A program made the position numbers and the translations under genes. Below are positions 22,292 to 33,664 of a stretch of DNA of 64,000 bases, piece by piece. A model generated the notes under the pieces. That model saw only the letters and a program-made list of their open reading frames with translations, ran no database searches and was not told where the DNA came from. The first letter of the stretch is position 1. Every line of letters begins with the position of its first letter. The stretch is taken from the NCBI RefSeq assembly GCF_030316845.1, contig NZ_JASZYS010000007.1:248001-312000 (forward strand). Reading direction: 5' to 3'. The DNA is from Variovorax davisae. Its GTDB lineage: Bacteria > Pseudomonadota > Gammaproteobacteria > Burkholderiales > Burkholderiaceae_C.

Positions 22292-22801
22292 ATGAACCTC
22301 AACGACACCGATTTCGTGCTTTTCGCCGTGCCGGCGACCTTCGCGCAGGACCGCGGCGCGCTCGACGCGCGCTGGAAGGAACTGCAGCGCGAGGCCCATC
22401 CCGACCGCTTCGCGGCGCAGGGCGGCGCGGCGCAGCGGCTGGCGATGCAGTGGTCGGTGCGCATCAACGAGGCCTACCAGCGGCTCAAGAACCCGATCAA
22501 GCGGGCCACCTACCTGTGCCAGCTGAACGGCTCGCCGATCCAGGCCGAGACCAACACGGCGATGCCGGCGGCCTTCCTGATGCAGCAGATGGCGTGGCGC
22601 GAGGAGCTCGACGACGCCCAGGACCCGGACGCGTTCGAGCAGCTGCGCGCCGAGGTCGAGGCGGCCCGCGCGCGCGCGCTGTCTTCGCTCGACTGGCTGA
22701 TCGACGAGAAGGGCGACTACGCCGAAGCGGCCCGGCAGGTGAGAGCCCTCATGTTCATCGAGCGCTTTGCCGAGGACATCGAGGCCAAGGTCGACCAATA
22801 G
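22292..22801 (+). CDS. hscB: Fe-S co-chaperone HscB
   Basis: HscB is a J-type co-chaperone that brings IscU to HscA and stimulates its ATPase. The 169-residue protein has an N-terminal J domain with the HPD motif at residues 36-38 and a C-terminal three-helix IscU-binding domain ([13 protein letters not shown] through [13 protein letters not shown]). Its ATG lies seven bases after the T-run of the terminator-like hairpin and has no evident Shine-Dalgarno, which may keep expression low. It is followed after 13 bases by hscA. Confidence 0.94.
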   Translation: MNLNDTDFVLFAVPATFAQDRGALDARWKELQREAHPDRFAAQGGAAQRLAMQWSVRINEAYQRLKNPIKRATYLCQLNGSPIQAETNTAMPAAFLMQQMAWREELDDAQDPDAFEQLRAEVEAARARALSSLDWLIDEKGDYAEAARQVRALMFIERFAEDIEAKVDQ

Positions 22802-22814
22802 AGAAAATAGCGCG

Positions 22815-24671
<1,857 letters not shown>

Positions 24672-24674
24672 AAC

Positions 24675-25013
24675 ATGCCCACGATCAAGATCCTTCCCCA
24701 TTCCGAGTACTGCCCGCAAGGCGCCGAGATCACGGCGCCGGCTGGCACCTCGATCTGCGAGGCCATGCTGGAGAACGACATCCACATCGAGCATGCCTGC
24801 GAGATGAGCTGTGCCTGCACCACCTGCCACGTGATCGTCCGCCAGGGCATCGAGTCGCTGAACGAGGCGGAAGAGGGCGAGGAAGACCTGCTCGACCGCG
24901 CCTGGGGCCTGGAGCCGCAATCGCGCCTGAGCTGCCAGGCGATACTCGCCCAGACCGACCTGACGGTCGAGATTCCGAAGTACTCGATCAACCACGCCAA
25001 AGAAAACCACTGA
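24675..25013 (+). CDS. fdx: ISC-system [2Fe-2S] ferredoxin
   Basis: This adrenodoxin-type ferredoxin gives electrons for cluster assembly on IscU. The 112-residue protein has cluster ligands Cys42, Cys48, Cys51 and Cys87 (HACEMSCACTTCHV and RLSCQAI), with an extra cysteine at 46, as in E. coli Fdx. The acidic stretch NEAEEGEEDLLD is the usual partner-binding surface. It starts three bases after hscA and its stop shares one base with the dnaQ start. No iscX follows. Confidence 0.95.
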   Translation: MPTIKILPHSEYCPQGAEITAPAGTSICEAMLENDIHIEHACEMSCACTTCHVIVRQGIESLNEAEEGEEDLLDRAWGLEPQSRLSCQAILAQTDLTVEIPKYSINHAKENH

Positions 25014-25732
25014 TGTCCAGGCTCATCGTTCTAGACACCGAAACCACCGGCCTGTCGGCCGAGAACGGCGACCGCGTCATCGAGCTGGGATGCGTGGAGC
25101 TGTTCAATCGCAAGCTGACCGGCAACGACCTGCACATCTATTTCAACCCCGAGCGCGAGAGCCACGAGGACGCGCTCAAGGTGCACGGGCTGACCACCGA
25201 CTTCCTGCGCGACAAGCCGAAGTTCGCGACCCTGGCGCAGGACGTCGTCGACTACCTGCGCGATGCCGAGCTGATCATCCACAACGCGGCCTTCGACGTC
25301 GGCTTCCTCAACAAGGAGCTCGAGCTCGCCGGCCTGCCGCCGCTCGCCAGCTTCGTCGGCGAGGTGACCGACACGCTGGCCATGGCCAAGGCGGTCTATC
25401 CGGGCAAGCGCAACTCGCTCGATGCACTGTGCGACCGCTTCGGGGTCGACCGGTCGAACCGCACCTTCCACGGCGCCAAGCTCGACGCCCAGCTGCTGGC
25501 CGATGTCTACATCAACCTCACGCGCGGACAGGATGCGCTGCTGATCGACATCGCGTCGAACGAGCCCGCGCACGGAACGGTGGTGTCGATCGACCTGAGC
25601 GCCTTCGAGCTGCCGGTGCTGGTCGCGACCGAGCACGAACTCGCCGCCCACGAGGAAGTCCTGGTGCAACTCGACAAGTCCAGCAACGGCCGAACGCTTT
25701 TTCGCCAGGCGGCCGAAAAAGCTGTGGCATAA
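25013..25732 (+). CDS. dnaQ: DNA polymerase III epsilon subunit (3'-5' proofreading exonuclease)
   Basis: DnaQ is the DEDDh-type proofreading exonuclease of the replicative polymerase. The ExoI motif LDTETTG lies at residues 7-13, ExoII is HNAAFDVGFL, and ExoIII is in HGAKLDAQLLADVY, so the catalytic Asp, Glu, Asp, His and Asp are all present. The 239-residue length and the C-terminal tail that would bind the alpha subunit are normal. The TGATG junction with fdx couples it to the end of the isc operon. Confidence 0.95.
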   Translation: MSRLIVLDTETTGLSAENGDRVIELGCVELFNRKLTGNDLHIYFNPERESHEDALKVHGLTTDFLRDKPKFATLAQDVVDYLRDAELIIHNAAFDVGFLNKELELAGLPPLASFVGEVTDTLAMAKAVYPGKRNSLDALCDRFGVDRSNRTFHGAKLDAQLLADVYINLTRGQDALLIDIASNEPAHGTVVSIDLSAFELPVLVATEHELAAHEEVLVQLDKSSNGRTLFRQAAEKAVA

Positions 25733-25809
25733 TCGCAGGCTTCGCATCGCACGGTGCGAAAAACATCCAAAAGGTACGCGGCCAGATTCACTCTGACACC
25801 GTGTGCCGG

Positions 25810-25884
25810 GGGCGGTTAGCTCAGGGGTAGAGCACAGCATTCACACTGCTGGGGTCGGAGGTTCGAAGCCTCCACCGCCCACCA
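25810..25884 (+). tRNA. tRNA-Val (anticodon CAC)
   Basis: The cloverleaf folds completely. The acceptor stem is GGGCGGT/ACCGCCC, the D-arm GCTC/GAGC, the anticodon stem CAGCA/TGCTG with a seven-base loop whose centre reads CAC, and the T-arm GGAGG/CCTCC around TTCGAAG. The discriminator is A and the 3' CCA is encoded. It reads the valine codon GUG, a frequent codon in this GC-rich genome. It follows dnaQ by 77 bases; a CATAAT hexamer at 25728-25733 could be its -10. Confidence 0.97.
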
Positions 25885-25928
25885 ATCACTTTCTTCGTCG
25901 TCGAGATTCCGCACGCTAAGCTTGGCGT

Positions 25929-27026
25929 ATGGACGAATTCGATTGCGCCGTCATCGGCGCCGGCGTGGTGGGTCTGGCCGTGGCGCGCGCGCTGGCCCTG
26001 CGGGGACGCGAGGTCATCGTGCTCGAATCCGAGGGCGCGATCGGCACCGGCACCAGTTCGCGCAACAGCGAGGTCGTCCACGCCGGCATCTACTACCCTG
26101 AGGGTTCCCTGAAGGCGCAGCTGTGCGTCGAGGGCAAGCAGCGTCTGTACGCGTACGCCGAGGAACGCGGGCTGCCGCACCGGCGCTGCGGCAAGCTGAT
26201 CGTCGCCACCAGCGAGGCGCAGGTCGGGCAGCTCGAGGCGATCGCCGCCAAGGCGCGCGCCAACGGCGTCGACGACCTGGTGCGGCTGTCGCGCACGCAG
26301 GCCAGGGCGATGGAGCCGGCGCTCGAATGCCTGGCGGCCCTTCATTCGCCCAGCACCGGCATCGTCGACAGCCACGCGCTGATGCTGAGCCTGCAGGGCG
26401 ACCTCGAGCATGCCGGCGGCGTGCTGGCGCTGAAGTCCGGCGTCGTCGGCGCCGAATGCGGCAGCGCCGGCATCGTGCTGAAGTCCGCCGACGGCACGGC
26501 CCTGCGCTGCAACAGCGTGGTCAACGCGGCCGGTCTGGCCGCGCCGCTGCTGGCGCGGCAGTTCGACGGCCTGCCCGCGGCGGCGGTGCCGGGGGCCTGG
26601 TTCGCCAAGGGGAGCTATTTCACGCTGGCCGGCCGGGCGCCGTTCAGCCGCCTGATCTATCCGGTGCCCGAGGCCGCGGGGCTGGGCGTGCACCTGACCC
26701 TCGACCTGGGCGGCCAAGCCAAGTTCGGCCCGGACGTGCAGTGGGTGGCCTCGCCCGACGACCTGGTGGTGGACCCGGCGCGCGGCGAGGGCTTCTATGC
26801 CGAGGTTCGCAAGTACTGGCCGGCGCTGCCGGACGGCGCGCTGCTGGCGGGCTATGCCGGCATCCGGCCCAAGATCTCCGGCCCGGGCGACGCCGCGGCC
26901 GACTTCATGATCCAGGGCCCCGCGGCGCACGGCGTGCCCGGGCTGGTCAACCTGTTCGGGATCGAGTCGCCGGGGCTCACCAGCAGCCTGGCGATCGGCC
27001 GCTTCGTCGGGGATCTGCTGTCGTAG
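25929..27026 (+). CDS. FAD-dependent oxidoreductase, L-2-hydroxyglutarate dehydrogenase-like
   Basis: This 365-residue protein has a DAO-type FAD fold: the dinucleotide motif [15 protein letters not shown] at residues 9-23, then an acidic strand end (VLES). The block [22 protein letters not shown] closely matches the signature of L-2-hydroxyglutarate dehydrogenases/oxidases (LhgO, L2HGDH). The C-terminal [13 protein letters not shown] and [16 protein letters not shown] are also of that family. The exact substrate is inferred from family; related FAD enzymes for other 2-hydroxy or amino acids cannot be excluded. It is a single gene behind tRNA-Val. Confidence 0.82.
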   Translation: MDEFDCAVIGAGVVGLAVARALALRGREVIVLESEGAIGTGTSSRNSEVVHAGIYYPEGSLKAQLCVEGKQRLYAYAEERGLPHRRCGKLIVATSEAQVGQLEAIAAKARANGVDDLVRLSRTQARAMEPALECLAALHSPSTGIVDSHALMLSLQGDLEHAGGVLALKSGVVGAECGSAGIVLKSADGTALRCNSVVNAAGLAAPLLARQFDGLPAAAVPGAWFAKGSYFTLAGRAPFSRLIYPVPEAAGLGVHLTLDLGGQAKFGPDVQWVASPDDLVVDPARGEGFYAEVRKYWPALPDGALLAGYAGIRPKISGPGDAAADFMIQGPAAHGVPGLVNLFGIESPGLTSSLAIGRFVGDLLS

Positions 27027-27118
27027 AGCCGCGCGGGCATGTACCATGGAACGGCGTGCCGTTTGTCGGCGCGGTGTCGCCGGCGCGGTGCCGGCGTGAC
27101 TGAGGAGGACCTTTTTCG

Positions 27119-27427
27119 ATGACTGCTTCCACCAACCTCGAAGCCGCGGCCAACGCCGTGGCCGAAGACATCGCCAGCGACGTGCGCGGCGTGCTTGCCA
27201 GCAAGGACCTCGACGCCGTGCCGCACATCAAGGCACTGCGCCAGCGCATCGACAGCAAGCTGGCGATCGCGCGTGAGCTGGCGGCCGAGAAAAGCCGGAT
27301 CGCCGCCCAGAAGGCCCGCGAAGCCGCCAATACGGCCAATGCCTACGCGCATGACGAACCGTGGCAGATCGCCGGCGCTGCGCTGGCCGTGGGCGTGCTG
27401 GTGGGCCTGCTGCTTGGGCGCCGCTGA
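27119..27427 (+). CDS. DUF883 (YqjD/ElaB-like) membrane-anchored protein
   Basis: This 102-residue protein has a charged, helical N-terminal two-thirds and one C-terminal hydrophobic segment (IAGAALAVGVLVGLLLGRR), the layout of the YqjD/ElaB/YgaM family. In E. coli these tail-anchored proteins sit in the inner membrane and associate with ribosomes in stationary phase; that role is family knowledge, not shown here. A strong GAGGAGGA site precedes the ATG. The next gene is YqjE-like, as in the E. coli yqjD-yqjE-yqjK cluster. Confidence 0.88.
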   Translation: MTASTNLEAAANAVAEDIASDVRGVLASKDLDAVPHIKALRQRIDSKLAIARELAAEKSRIAAQKAREAANTANAYAHDEPWQIAGAALAVGVLVGLLLGRR

Positions 27428-27460
27428 CCAACGCCCCGGGGGCGCGGCGGAGCTCGCACG

Positions 27461-28144
27461 ATGAGCCTCAGCGCCCTGTTCGGCTTCAAGTCCCGCCTGC
27501 GGCGCCTGCGCATCCTGGCCGGTGAAGGGGCACTGGCCGCCGGGGATCGCGCCCAGCTGCTGCGGCTGGCCTGGGACGAAGAGAAGCAGCGCCTGCGCCT
27601 GATGCTCGGCCTCGGGGTCGCGGTCGCCGGGCTGACCACCGTCGTCATCGCGCTGCTGTCGGTGGCGATCGTGGTGCATTTCTGGGACACGCCCTATCGC
27701 GCCACGGTGGCCTGGGTGCTGGCGCTGGTGTGGGGCGGCCTCTGGATCGCGGCCGTGCTGCTGCTCATGGGCACGCTGCGCAAGTCCTCGGCCTTCGATT
27801 CGGCGCGCCTCACCTTCGAACGCGATCTGGACTGGATCCATCAGCGCTTCGGCGCCGAGGACGACGAAGACGACCCGCATACGCCCGTGCTCACCAGCGA
27901 GCAGCTGCTGGCCCGCATCGAGCGCCAGCGCGCGCGCATCGCCACGCTCGAGGCGGCCGCCAGCGGCGTCGGTGAAGCGCCGGAGCCGCCCGAAACCCTC
28001 TCGGCCACGGCCCTGCGCATCGCGCGCGAACATCCGATCGCCACCGGGGTCGCGACCGCCACCGTGATCGCCGTGCTGGGCCCGCGTCGCCTGGTCCGCT
28101 GGGCGACGGTGATCGCCCCGGTGATCTGGCGGATGCGCGGCTGA
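27461..28144 (+). CDS. YqjE-type phage-holin-family membrane protein with YqjK-like C-terminus
   Basis: This 227-residue protein has two predicted membrane helices (about 45-72 and 82-108) in a YqjE/holin_3-like N-terminal half. A charged linker with an acidic run (AEDDEDDPH) and a short coiled coil (LLARIERQRARIATLEAAA) follows. The C-terminal IAREHPIATGVATATVIAVLGPRRLVRWA resembles YqjK, a separate gene in E. coli. The gene therefore looks like a YqjE-YqjK fusion. Its function is unknown despite the holin label. It lies 33 bases behind the DUF883 gene. Confidence 0.78.
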   Translation: MSLSALFGFKSRLRRLRILAGEGALAAGDRAQLLRLAWDEEKQRLRLMLGLGVAVAGLTTVVIALLSVAIVVHFWDTPYRATVAWVLALVWGGLWIAAVLLLMGTLRKSSAFDSARLTFERDLDWIHQRFGAEDDEDDPHTPVLTSEQLLARIERQRARIATLEAAASGVGEAPEPPETLSATALRIAREHPIATGVATATVIAVLGPRRLVRWATVIAPVIWRMRG

Positions 28145-28148
28145 AGCT

Positions 28149-29213
28149 TCAGGCCTTCGCGCGCAGGGCCCGGGCAGCTTCGCGCACCAGCGCCGGGCCG
28201 CGGTAGATCAGGCCGGTGTAGATCTGCACGAGGTCGGCGCCGGCCTCGATCTTGGCCTGGGCGTCGCCCGCGCTGATCACGCCGCCCACGCCGATGATCG
28301 GGAATTCCCGCCCGAGCGTCGCGCGCAATTGGCCGATCACGCGGTTGCTCGCCTCCCGCACGGGGGCGCCCGAGAGGCCGCCGGCTTCCTCGGCATGGGG
28401 CAGGCCGGCGACAGCGTCGCGCGCCAGCGTGGTGTTGGTGGCGATCACGCCGTCCATCCGGTGGCGCAGCAGCGTCGCGGCGATCACTTCGACCTGCGCC
28501 TGGTCGAGGTCGGGCGCGATCTTGACGAACAGCGGCACCCGCTTGCCCTGGCGCGCCGCCAGCGCCTCGCGCTTGTCGGCCACGGCACCGAGCAGGCCAT
28601 CGAGCGCCTCGTCGCTTTGCAAGGAACGCAGGTTGGCGGTGTTGGGACTCGAGATGTTGATCGCGACATAGTCGGCGTGCGGATAGACGCCGTCGAGGCA
28701 GACCAGATAGTCGTCGACCGCGCGCTCGATCGGGGTGGCCGCGTTCTTGCCGATGTTGAGGCCCAGCAGCATCGGCGGCTTCGAGCTGTCGCGCCGGAAG
28801 CGGGCCCGCTGCACGTTGGCGATGAAGGTTTCGAGGCCGTCGTTGTTGAAGCCGAGCCGGTTGATCAGCGCGTCGCGCTGGGGCAGGCGAAAGATCCGCG
28901 GCTTGGCGTTGCCCGGTTGCGGCTTGGGCGTGACCGTTCCGACTTCGACGAAGCCGAAGCCCATGGCGCCGAAGGCGTCGATGCAGCGGGCGTTCTTGTC
29001 GAGGCCGGCCGCCAGGCCGACCCGGTTCGGGAACGACAGCCCCGCCAGGGTGATCCGGTCCGCCACGCGCGGTGCCGCGTAGGCACAGGCCAGCGGCGTG
29101 TTCTGGGTCCGCGCCAGCACGTCCAGGGTCAGTTCGTGGGCCCGTTCGGCGTCGAAGCCGAACAGGAAGGGGCGGGCAAGCCCGTAAAGAGAGGAGGGCA
29201 AGGGCAGGAGCAT
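28149..29213 (-). CDS. pyrD: Dihydroorotate dehydrogenase (quinone), class 2
   Basis: PyrD is the FMN enzyme of pyrimidine synthesis that oxidises dihydroorotate and reduces quinone at the inner membrane. The 354-residue protein has the class 2 N-terminal helix pair for membrane association ([27 protein letters not shown]), the [13 protein letters not shown] block, the catalytic serine in [11 protein letters not shown], and FMN-phosphate loops [14 protein letters not shown] and [11 protein letters not shown]. The ATG at 29213 is preferred over an upstream TTG at 29240. It is divergent from rpiA. Confidence 0.95.
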   Translation of the reverse strand: MLLPLPSSLYGLARPFLFGFDAERAHELTLDVLARTQNTPLACAYAAPRVADRITLAGLSFPNRVGLAAGLDKNARCIDAFGAMGFGFVEVGTVTPKPQPGNAKPRIFRLPQRDALINRLGFNNDGLETFIANVQRARFRRDSSKPPMLLGLNIGKNAATPIERAVDDYLVCLDGVYPHADYVAINISSPNTANLRSLQSDEALDGLLGAVADKREALAARQGKRVPLFVKIAPDLDQAQVEVIAATLLRHRMDGVIATNTTLARDAVAGLPHAEEAGGLSGAPVREASNRVIGQLRATLGREFPIIGVGGVISAGDAQAKIEAGADLVQIYTGLIYRGPALVREAARALRAKA

Positions 29214-29260
29214 CGGATAATTCTCGGCTTCAGACTTCAATCAGCCCAGGATTCTCCCCG

Positions 29261-29962
29261 ATGACCTCCTCCGCCCCCGCTCCCGTCCTGACGCAGGACG
29301 AACTCAAGGCACTGGTCGGCCGTGCCGCGTTGGACTACGTGCCCAAGGGCGAGATCATCGGCGTCGGCACCGGTTCGACCGTGAACAAGTTCATCGAGGC
29401 GCTGGCCGGCATCAAGGACCAGATCCGGGGCGCGGTGTCGAGTTCGGTGGCCTCGACCGAGCGGCTGCGGGCGCTGGGCATCGAGGTGTTCGACAGCAAC
29501 GCCGTCGACGAACTGGCGGTCTACATCGACGGCGCCGACGAAATCGATGGCCGCGGCTACATGATCAAGGGCGGCGGCGCCGCGCTCACGCGCGAGAAGA
29601 TCGTGGCGGCGCAGTCGAAGCGCTTCGTCTGCATCGCCGATGCCTCCAAGCTGGTGAACACGCTGGGCGCCTTCCCGCTGCCGGTCGAGGTCGTCCCGAT
29701 GGCGGCCCGGCGCATCATGCGGCAGTTCTCGCGCCTGGGCGGCCTGGCGCAGGTGCGCGAGAAGGACGGCACCCCGCTGGTCACCGACAACGGCCAGCAC
29801 ATCGTCGACGTGACCGGCCTGCGGATCACCGATCCGCTCGGCTTCGAGAACGAGGTGAACCGGTGGCCCGGCGTGGTCGAGGTCGGCGTGTTTGCCCACC
29901 AGCGCGCCAGCGTCTGCCTGCTGGCGACGTCTTCGGGCGTGCGCACGATGACTTTCGGCTGA
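29261..29962 (+). CDS. rpiA: Ribose-5-phosphate isomerase A
   Basis: RpiA interconverts ribose 5-phosphate and ribulose 5-phosphate in the pentose phosphate pathway. The 233-residue chain has the phosphate-binding loop [15 protein letters not shown], the active-site block DGADEID with its two aspartates, [12 protein letters not shown] (catalytic glutamate and lysine) and a normal C-terminus. The ATG at 29261 gives the expected length. It converges with the glutaredoxin-like gene, 16 bases apart. Confidence 0.96.
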   Translation: MTSSAPAPVLTQDELKALVGRAALDYVPKGEIIGVGTGSTVNKFIEALAGIKDQIRGAVSSSVASTERLRALGIEVFDSNAVDELAVYIDGADEIDGRGYMIKGGGAALTREKIVAAQSKRFVCIADASKLVNTLGAFPLPVEVVPMAARRIMRQFSRLGGLAQVREKDGTPLVTDNGQHIVDVTGLRITDPLGFENEVNRWPGVVEVGVFAHQRASVCLLATSSGVRTMTFG

Positions 29963-29978
29963 GGGAGGCCGAAGGCCG

Positions 29979-30611
29979 CTAGAACCGGATCCCGGCCGGG
30001 TTGCTCGGCGTCGGCCCGTTGGCCGCCGCGGGCACGTCGGCCGCCGGCGCCGGTGCCGGTGCGGCGGCGGCCGGGACGGGTGCTGCCGCGGGCTGCTGCG
30101 CCACCAGCGGCTGGGCCGGGCCGTTGCGCCAGCCGGCCGGCAGTTGCGAGCTCTTGGGATAGCCGGCCGCATCTAGGTACTGCGACCACTCGGCGTCGCC
30201 GAAGCCCTTGAGCTGTTGCGATCCGATCGTCAGCAGCGGCAGCGAGCTCTGGCCGCTCAGGCGCTGGAGCGCCGCCACGTCCTCGTTGGACTTGACCGTG
30301 CGTTCGTCGAACGGCACGCCGCGCGTGACCAGCAGCGAGCGGCCGGCGGCGCAAGGGCCGCAGTCCTCGCTGGCGTAGAGGGTGACCGGGTAGCGCTGGA
30401 CCACCTGCCGCAGCTCGTAGGGCAGGCCGCCGCCCGCGTTCGCCACGCTGTTGCCCGCCCGGGCCGGCGCCGCTGGCGCGCTGGCGCTCGGCGGCTGGTC
30501 TGAGAAGGTGACCTTGCCGTTCTTGTCGACGTTGCGGTAGACCGGCTGCGCCAGCGCGGCGCCGGCGACCAGGAACAGGGCGAGGCCCGCGAAGGCAGTC
30601 TGGAGTTTCAT
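29979..30611 (-). CDS. Secreted DUF4124/glutaredoxin-like protein
   Basis: This 210-residue protein starts with a clear signal peptide (FAGLALFLVAGAALA, cleavage about residue 21). A DUF4124 module (VYRNVDKNGKVTFSDQP) and a Pro/Ala linker come next, then a glutaredoxin-fold domain with a CGPC motif at Cys84-Cys87 (TLYASEDCGPCAAGRSLL). The C-terminus is a long Ala/Pro-rich tail. The location should be periplasmic, so it may act in thiol exchange or repair there; this is an inference. It lies just downstream of prlC on the same strand and could share its transcript. Confidence 0.82.
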   Translation of the reverse strand: MKLQTAFAGLALFLVAGAALAQPVYRNVDKNGKVTFSDQPPSASAPAAPARAGNSVANAGGGLPYELRQVVQRYPVTLYASEDCGPCAAGRSLLVTRGVPFDERTVKSNEDVAALQRLSGQSSLPLLTIGSQQLKGFGDAEWSQYLDAAGYPKSSQLPAGWRNGPAQPLVAQQPAAAPVPAAAAPAPAPAADVPAAANGPTPSNPAGIRF

Positions 30612-30645
30612 TGGTGCTTTCCGAATTCCAATGTAACGAAGTATG

Positions 30646-32694
30646 TCAGGCTGGCTGTGCCTCGGCCATGCCCTGGTGTCGCAACAGCGCATCGAGCTGG
30701 GGTTCGCGGCCCCGGAAAGCCTTGAAGGACTCCATCGCGCTGCGGCTGCCGCCGGCTTCGAGGATCGCTTCGCGGTACTTGCGCCCGGTTTCGACGCTCG
30801 GCTCGCCGTTGGCGCCGGCGGTCTCCTCGAAGGCGGCGTAGGCATCCGCACTCAGGACTTCGGCCCACTTGTAGCTGTAGTAGCCGGCCGCGTAGCCGCC
30901 CGAGAAGATGTGGCTGAAGGTGTTCGGCGTGCGGCTGAATTCGGGCGACGGCATCACCGCGACTTCCTTGCGCACCTCGGCCAGCAGCGCCATCACGTCG
31001 CCCGGCTGGGCGGTGGCGGCGTCGTAGCGGGTGTGGAGCAGCATGTCGAAGAGCGAGAACTCGATCTGGCGCAGGGTCTGCAGGCCGCTCTGGAAGTTCT
31101 TAGCCGCGGTCATCTTGTCGAACAGGGGGCGCGGCAGCGGTGCGCCGGTGTCGACATGCGAGGTCATGTGCGCGAGCACGTCCCATTCCCAGCAGAAGTT
31201 CTCCATGAACTGGCTCGGCAGTTCGACCGCGTCCCATTCGACGCCGCTGATGCCGGAGACGTCGCGCTCGTCGATGCGGGTCAGCATGTGGTGCAGGCCG
31301 TGGCCGAACTCGTGGAAGAGGGTGGTCACGTCGTCGTGCGTGAGCAGCGGCGGCTTGCCGTCGACGCCCTCGGCGAAGTTGCAGACCAGCTGTGCGACCG
31401 GCGTCTGCAGCGTGCCGGTGTCGGGCCGCAGCCAGCGCGCGCGGACGTCGTCCATCCAGGCACCGCCGCGCTTGGCGGCGCGGGCCGAGGGGTCGAGGTA
31501 GAACTGGCCGACCTTCTGGCCGGCGCGCTCGATGCGGTAGAACTCCACGCTCGGGTGCCAGACCGGCGCCTGGTCGCGCTGGATCGACACCTCGAACAGG
31601 GTCTCGACGATCTTGAACAGGCCCGCCATCACCTTGGGCGCGGTGAAGTACTGCTTGACCTCCTGCTCGCTGAAGGCGTAGCGCGCTTCCTTGAGCTTCT
31701 CGCCGACGTAGGTCCAGTCCCAGGGCTGCGGGTCGGCGAGGCCCAGGTGCTCGGCGGCGAAGGCGCGCAGGTCGGCCAGGTCGCGCTCGCCATAGGGCCT
31801 GGCCTTGGCGGCGAGGTCGCGCAGGAACTTGATCACCTGGTCGGCCGACTCGGCCATCTTCGGCACGATCGAGAGTTCGCCGAAGTTGGGGTAGCCGAGC
31901 AGCCTGGCTTCTTCCTGGCGCAGCGCGAGGATCTCGCGGATCAGCGCCGTGTTGTCGAAGGCCGGGTCGCCGAATTCGCTGGCCCGCGTGACGTAGGCGC
32001 GGTAGAGCCGCTCGCGCAGCGCGCTGCTGCGGGCGAACTGCATCACCGGCAGGTAGCAGGGCATCTTGAGCGTGAGCTTGTAGCCGTCCTTGCCTTCGGC
32101 CTCGGCGGCGGCGCGGGCGGCACTGACGACATCTTCAGGCACGCCGTCGAGGTCTTCGAGCACGGCATACCAGGCGAAGGCATCGGTGGCGTCGAGCGCG
32201 TTCTCGCTGAACTTCTGGCTCAACTCGGCCTGGCGCTCCTGGATCTCGGCGAAGCGGGCCTTGGCCGCGCCCTGCAGTTCGGCGCCGCCCAGCACGAAAT
32301 TGCGGATCGCGTTGCGGTGCGCCTGGCGCTGCTCGGGGTTCAAGGTCGCGGGGTCGATGGCCTTGTACTTGGCGTACAGGCGTTCGTCCGAGCCCAGACG
32401 GGTCCAGAAGGCGGTGACGCGCGGCATGGCCTCGTTGTAGGCGGCCCGCAGTTCGGGGGTGTCGGCCACGGCGTTGAGGTGGCCGACCGCGCCCCAGGCG
32501 CGGCTGAATCGCTCCGAGGCCACGTCCAGCACCTTCGCGATGGCCGTCCACTCGGCCGGAAAGGCGGGCTCGGTCACCGCCTGCAGGGCCGACTCGGCGC
32601 CGGCGAGCAGGGCGTCGACCGCCGGTGCGACATGTTCCGGCTTGATCTGGTCGAACAGCGGGAGGTCGTTGAAGTCGAGGAGCGGATTGGTCAT
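30646..32694 (-). CDS. prlC: Oligopeptidase A (M3 metallopeptidase)
   Basis: This cytosolic zinc peptidase degrades short peptides, including cleaved signal peptides. The 682-residue protein has the M3 zinc-binding motif HEFGH at 461-465 within TTLFHEFGHGLHHML, followed by the third-ligand region GVEWDAVELPSQFMENF with its glutamate. The N-terminal PLLDFNDLPLFDQIKPEHV is typical of the OpdA/PrlC branch rather than Dcp. It lies 34 bases downstream of folD on the same strand and 34 bases upstream of the glutaredoxin-like gene. Confidence 0.94.
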   Translation of the reverse strand: MTNPLLDFNDLPLFDQIKPEHVAPAVDALLAGAESALQAVTEPAFPAEWTAIAKVLDVASERFSRAWGAVGHLNAVADTPELRAAYNEAMPRVTAFWTRLGSDERLYAKYKAIDPATLNPEQRQAHRNAIRNFVLGGAELQGAAKARFAEIQERQAELSQKFSENALDATDAFAWYAVLEDLDGVPEDVVSAARAAAEAEGKDGYKLTLKMPCYLPVMQFARSSALRERLYRAYVTRASEFGDPAFDNTALIREILALRQEEARLLGYPNFGELSIVPKMAESADQVIKFLRDLAAKARPYGERDLADLRAFAAEHLGLADPQPWDWTYVGEKLKEARYAFSEQEVKQYFTAPKVMAGLFKIVETLFEVSIQRDQAPVWHPSVEFYRIERAGQKVGQFYLDPSARAAKRGGAWMDDVRARWLRPDTGTLQTPVAQLVCNFAEGVDGKPPLLTHDDVTTLFHEFGHGLHHMLTRIDERDVSGISGVEWDAVELPSQFMENFCWEWDVLAHMTSHVDTGAPLPRPLFDKMTAAKNFQSGLQTLRQIEFSLFDMLLHTRYDAATAQPGDVMALLAEVRKEVAVMPSPEFSRTPNTFSHIFSGGYAAGYYSYKWAEVLSADAYAAFEETAGANGEPSVETGRKYREAILEAGGSRSAMESFKAFRGREPQLDALLRHQGMAEAQPA

Positions 32695-32728
32695 GGTCTT
32701 GTTCAGATGGCGGACGGGGGGCGCGAGT

Positions 32729-33592
32729 TCAAGTGGCGCTGGCGGCGGCCGTGCGTTCGGCCGCCTCGATGGTGTTCACCAGCAGCATCGTGATGGTCAT
32801 CGGGCCGACGCCGCCGGGCACCGGCGTGATCCAGCCGGCCACCTCGCGCACGCCGGCGAAGTCGACGTCGCCGCAGAGCTTGCCTTCGTCGTTGCGGTTC
32901 ATGCCGACATCGATGACGACGGCGCCGGGCTTGACCATGTCGGCCGTGAGCACGTTGCGCTTGCCGACCGCGGCCACCACGACGTCGGCCTGGCGGGTCA
33001 TGGCGCCCAGGTCGGCGGTCGCGCTGTGGCAGATGGTGACGGTGGCGCTTTGGGCCAGCAGCATCAGGGCCATCGGCTTGCCGACGATGTTGCTGCGGCC
33101 GATGACCACCGCGTGCTTGCCGCGCAATTCGTAGCCGATCGACTCGAGCATCTTCATGCAGCCGTAGGGGGTGCAGGGCCAGAAGCCCGGCGAGCCGGTC
33201 ATCAAGGCCCCGGCGCTGGCGACGTGGAAGCCGTCGACGTCCTTGGCCGGCGCGATCGCCTCGATCACCTTCTGGGCGTCGATTTGGGCCGGCAGGGGGA
33301 GCTGGACCAGGATGCCGTGGATGGCCGGGTCGTTGTTGAGGGCCTCGACGCGGGCCAGCAGGTCGGCTTCGGAGAGCTCGGCCGGGTACTTCTCGAGCAC
33401 CGAGTGCAGGCCGCTGTCCTCGCAGGCCTTGACCTTGTTGCGAACGTAGACCTGGCTGGCCGGGTTCTCGCCGACCAGCACCACCGCCAGGCCGGGCACC
33501 ACGCCGCGGGCCTTGAGCGCCGCGGCGCGGGTGGCGACCTCGGCGCGCAGCGTCTTGGAGAGCGCGTTGCCGTCAATCAGTTGGGCTGTCAT
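32729..33592 (-). CDS. folD: Methylenetetrahydrofolate dehydrogenase / cyclohydrolase FolD
   Basis: FolD is a bifunctional enzyme that converts 5,10-methylene-THF to 10-formyl-THF with NADP. The 287-residue chain has [19 protein letters not shown] (active-site Tyr and Lys), [27 protein letters not shown], the nucleotide-binding [16 protein letters not shown] and the C-terminal [12 protein letters not shown]. All blocks of the family are present. The ATG at 33592 gives the usual N-terminus. A hairpin lies between it and the response regulator gene upstream on this strand. Confidence 0.97.
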   Translation of the reverse strand: MTAQLIDGNALSKTLRAEVATRAAALKARGVVPGLAVVLVGENPASQVYVRNKVKACEDSGLHSVLEKYPAELSEADLLARVEALNNDPAIHGILVQLPLPAQIDAQKVIEAIAPAKDVDGFHVASAGALMTGSPGFWPCTPYGCMKMLESIGYELRGKHAVVIGRSNIVGKPMALMLLAQSATVTICHSATADLGAMTRQADVVVAAVGKRNVLTADMVKPGAVVIDVGMNRNDEGKLCGDVDFAGVREVAGWITPVPGGVGPMTITMLLVNTIEAAERTAAASAT

Positions 33593-33617
33593 CGTTTTTC
33601 GAACTTCAGAAATGGAA

Positions 33618-33637
33618 ACGCCCGCTTGCGCAGGCGT
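33618..33637 (-). terminator. Hairpin after the response regulator gene
   Basis: On the minus strand ACGCCTGC and GCGGGCGT pair around a GCAA loop with one mismatch, followed by TTTCCATTT. The stem plus T-rich tail fits a modest intrinsic terminator ending the two-component operon before folD. Confidence 0.4.
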
Positions 33638-33664
33638 GGAGTTGCAATCGGTGGCGGGAGGTCG

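Noticed and set aside
25741-25760. TTCGCA/TGCGAA hairpin after dnaQ as a terminator
   Set aside because: It is followed by an A-run, not a T-run, on the plus strand and probably lies within the tRNA-Val leader.
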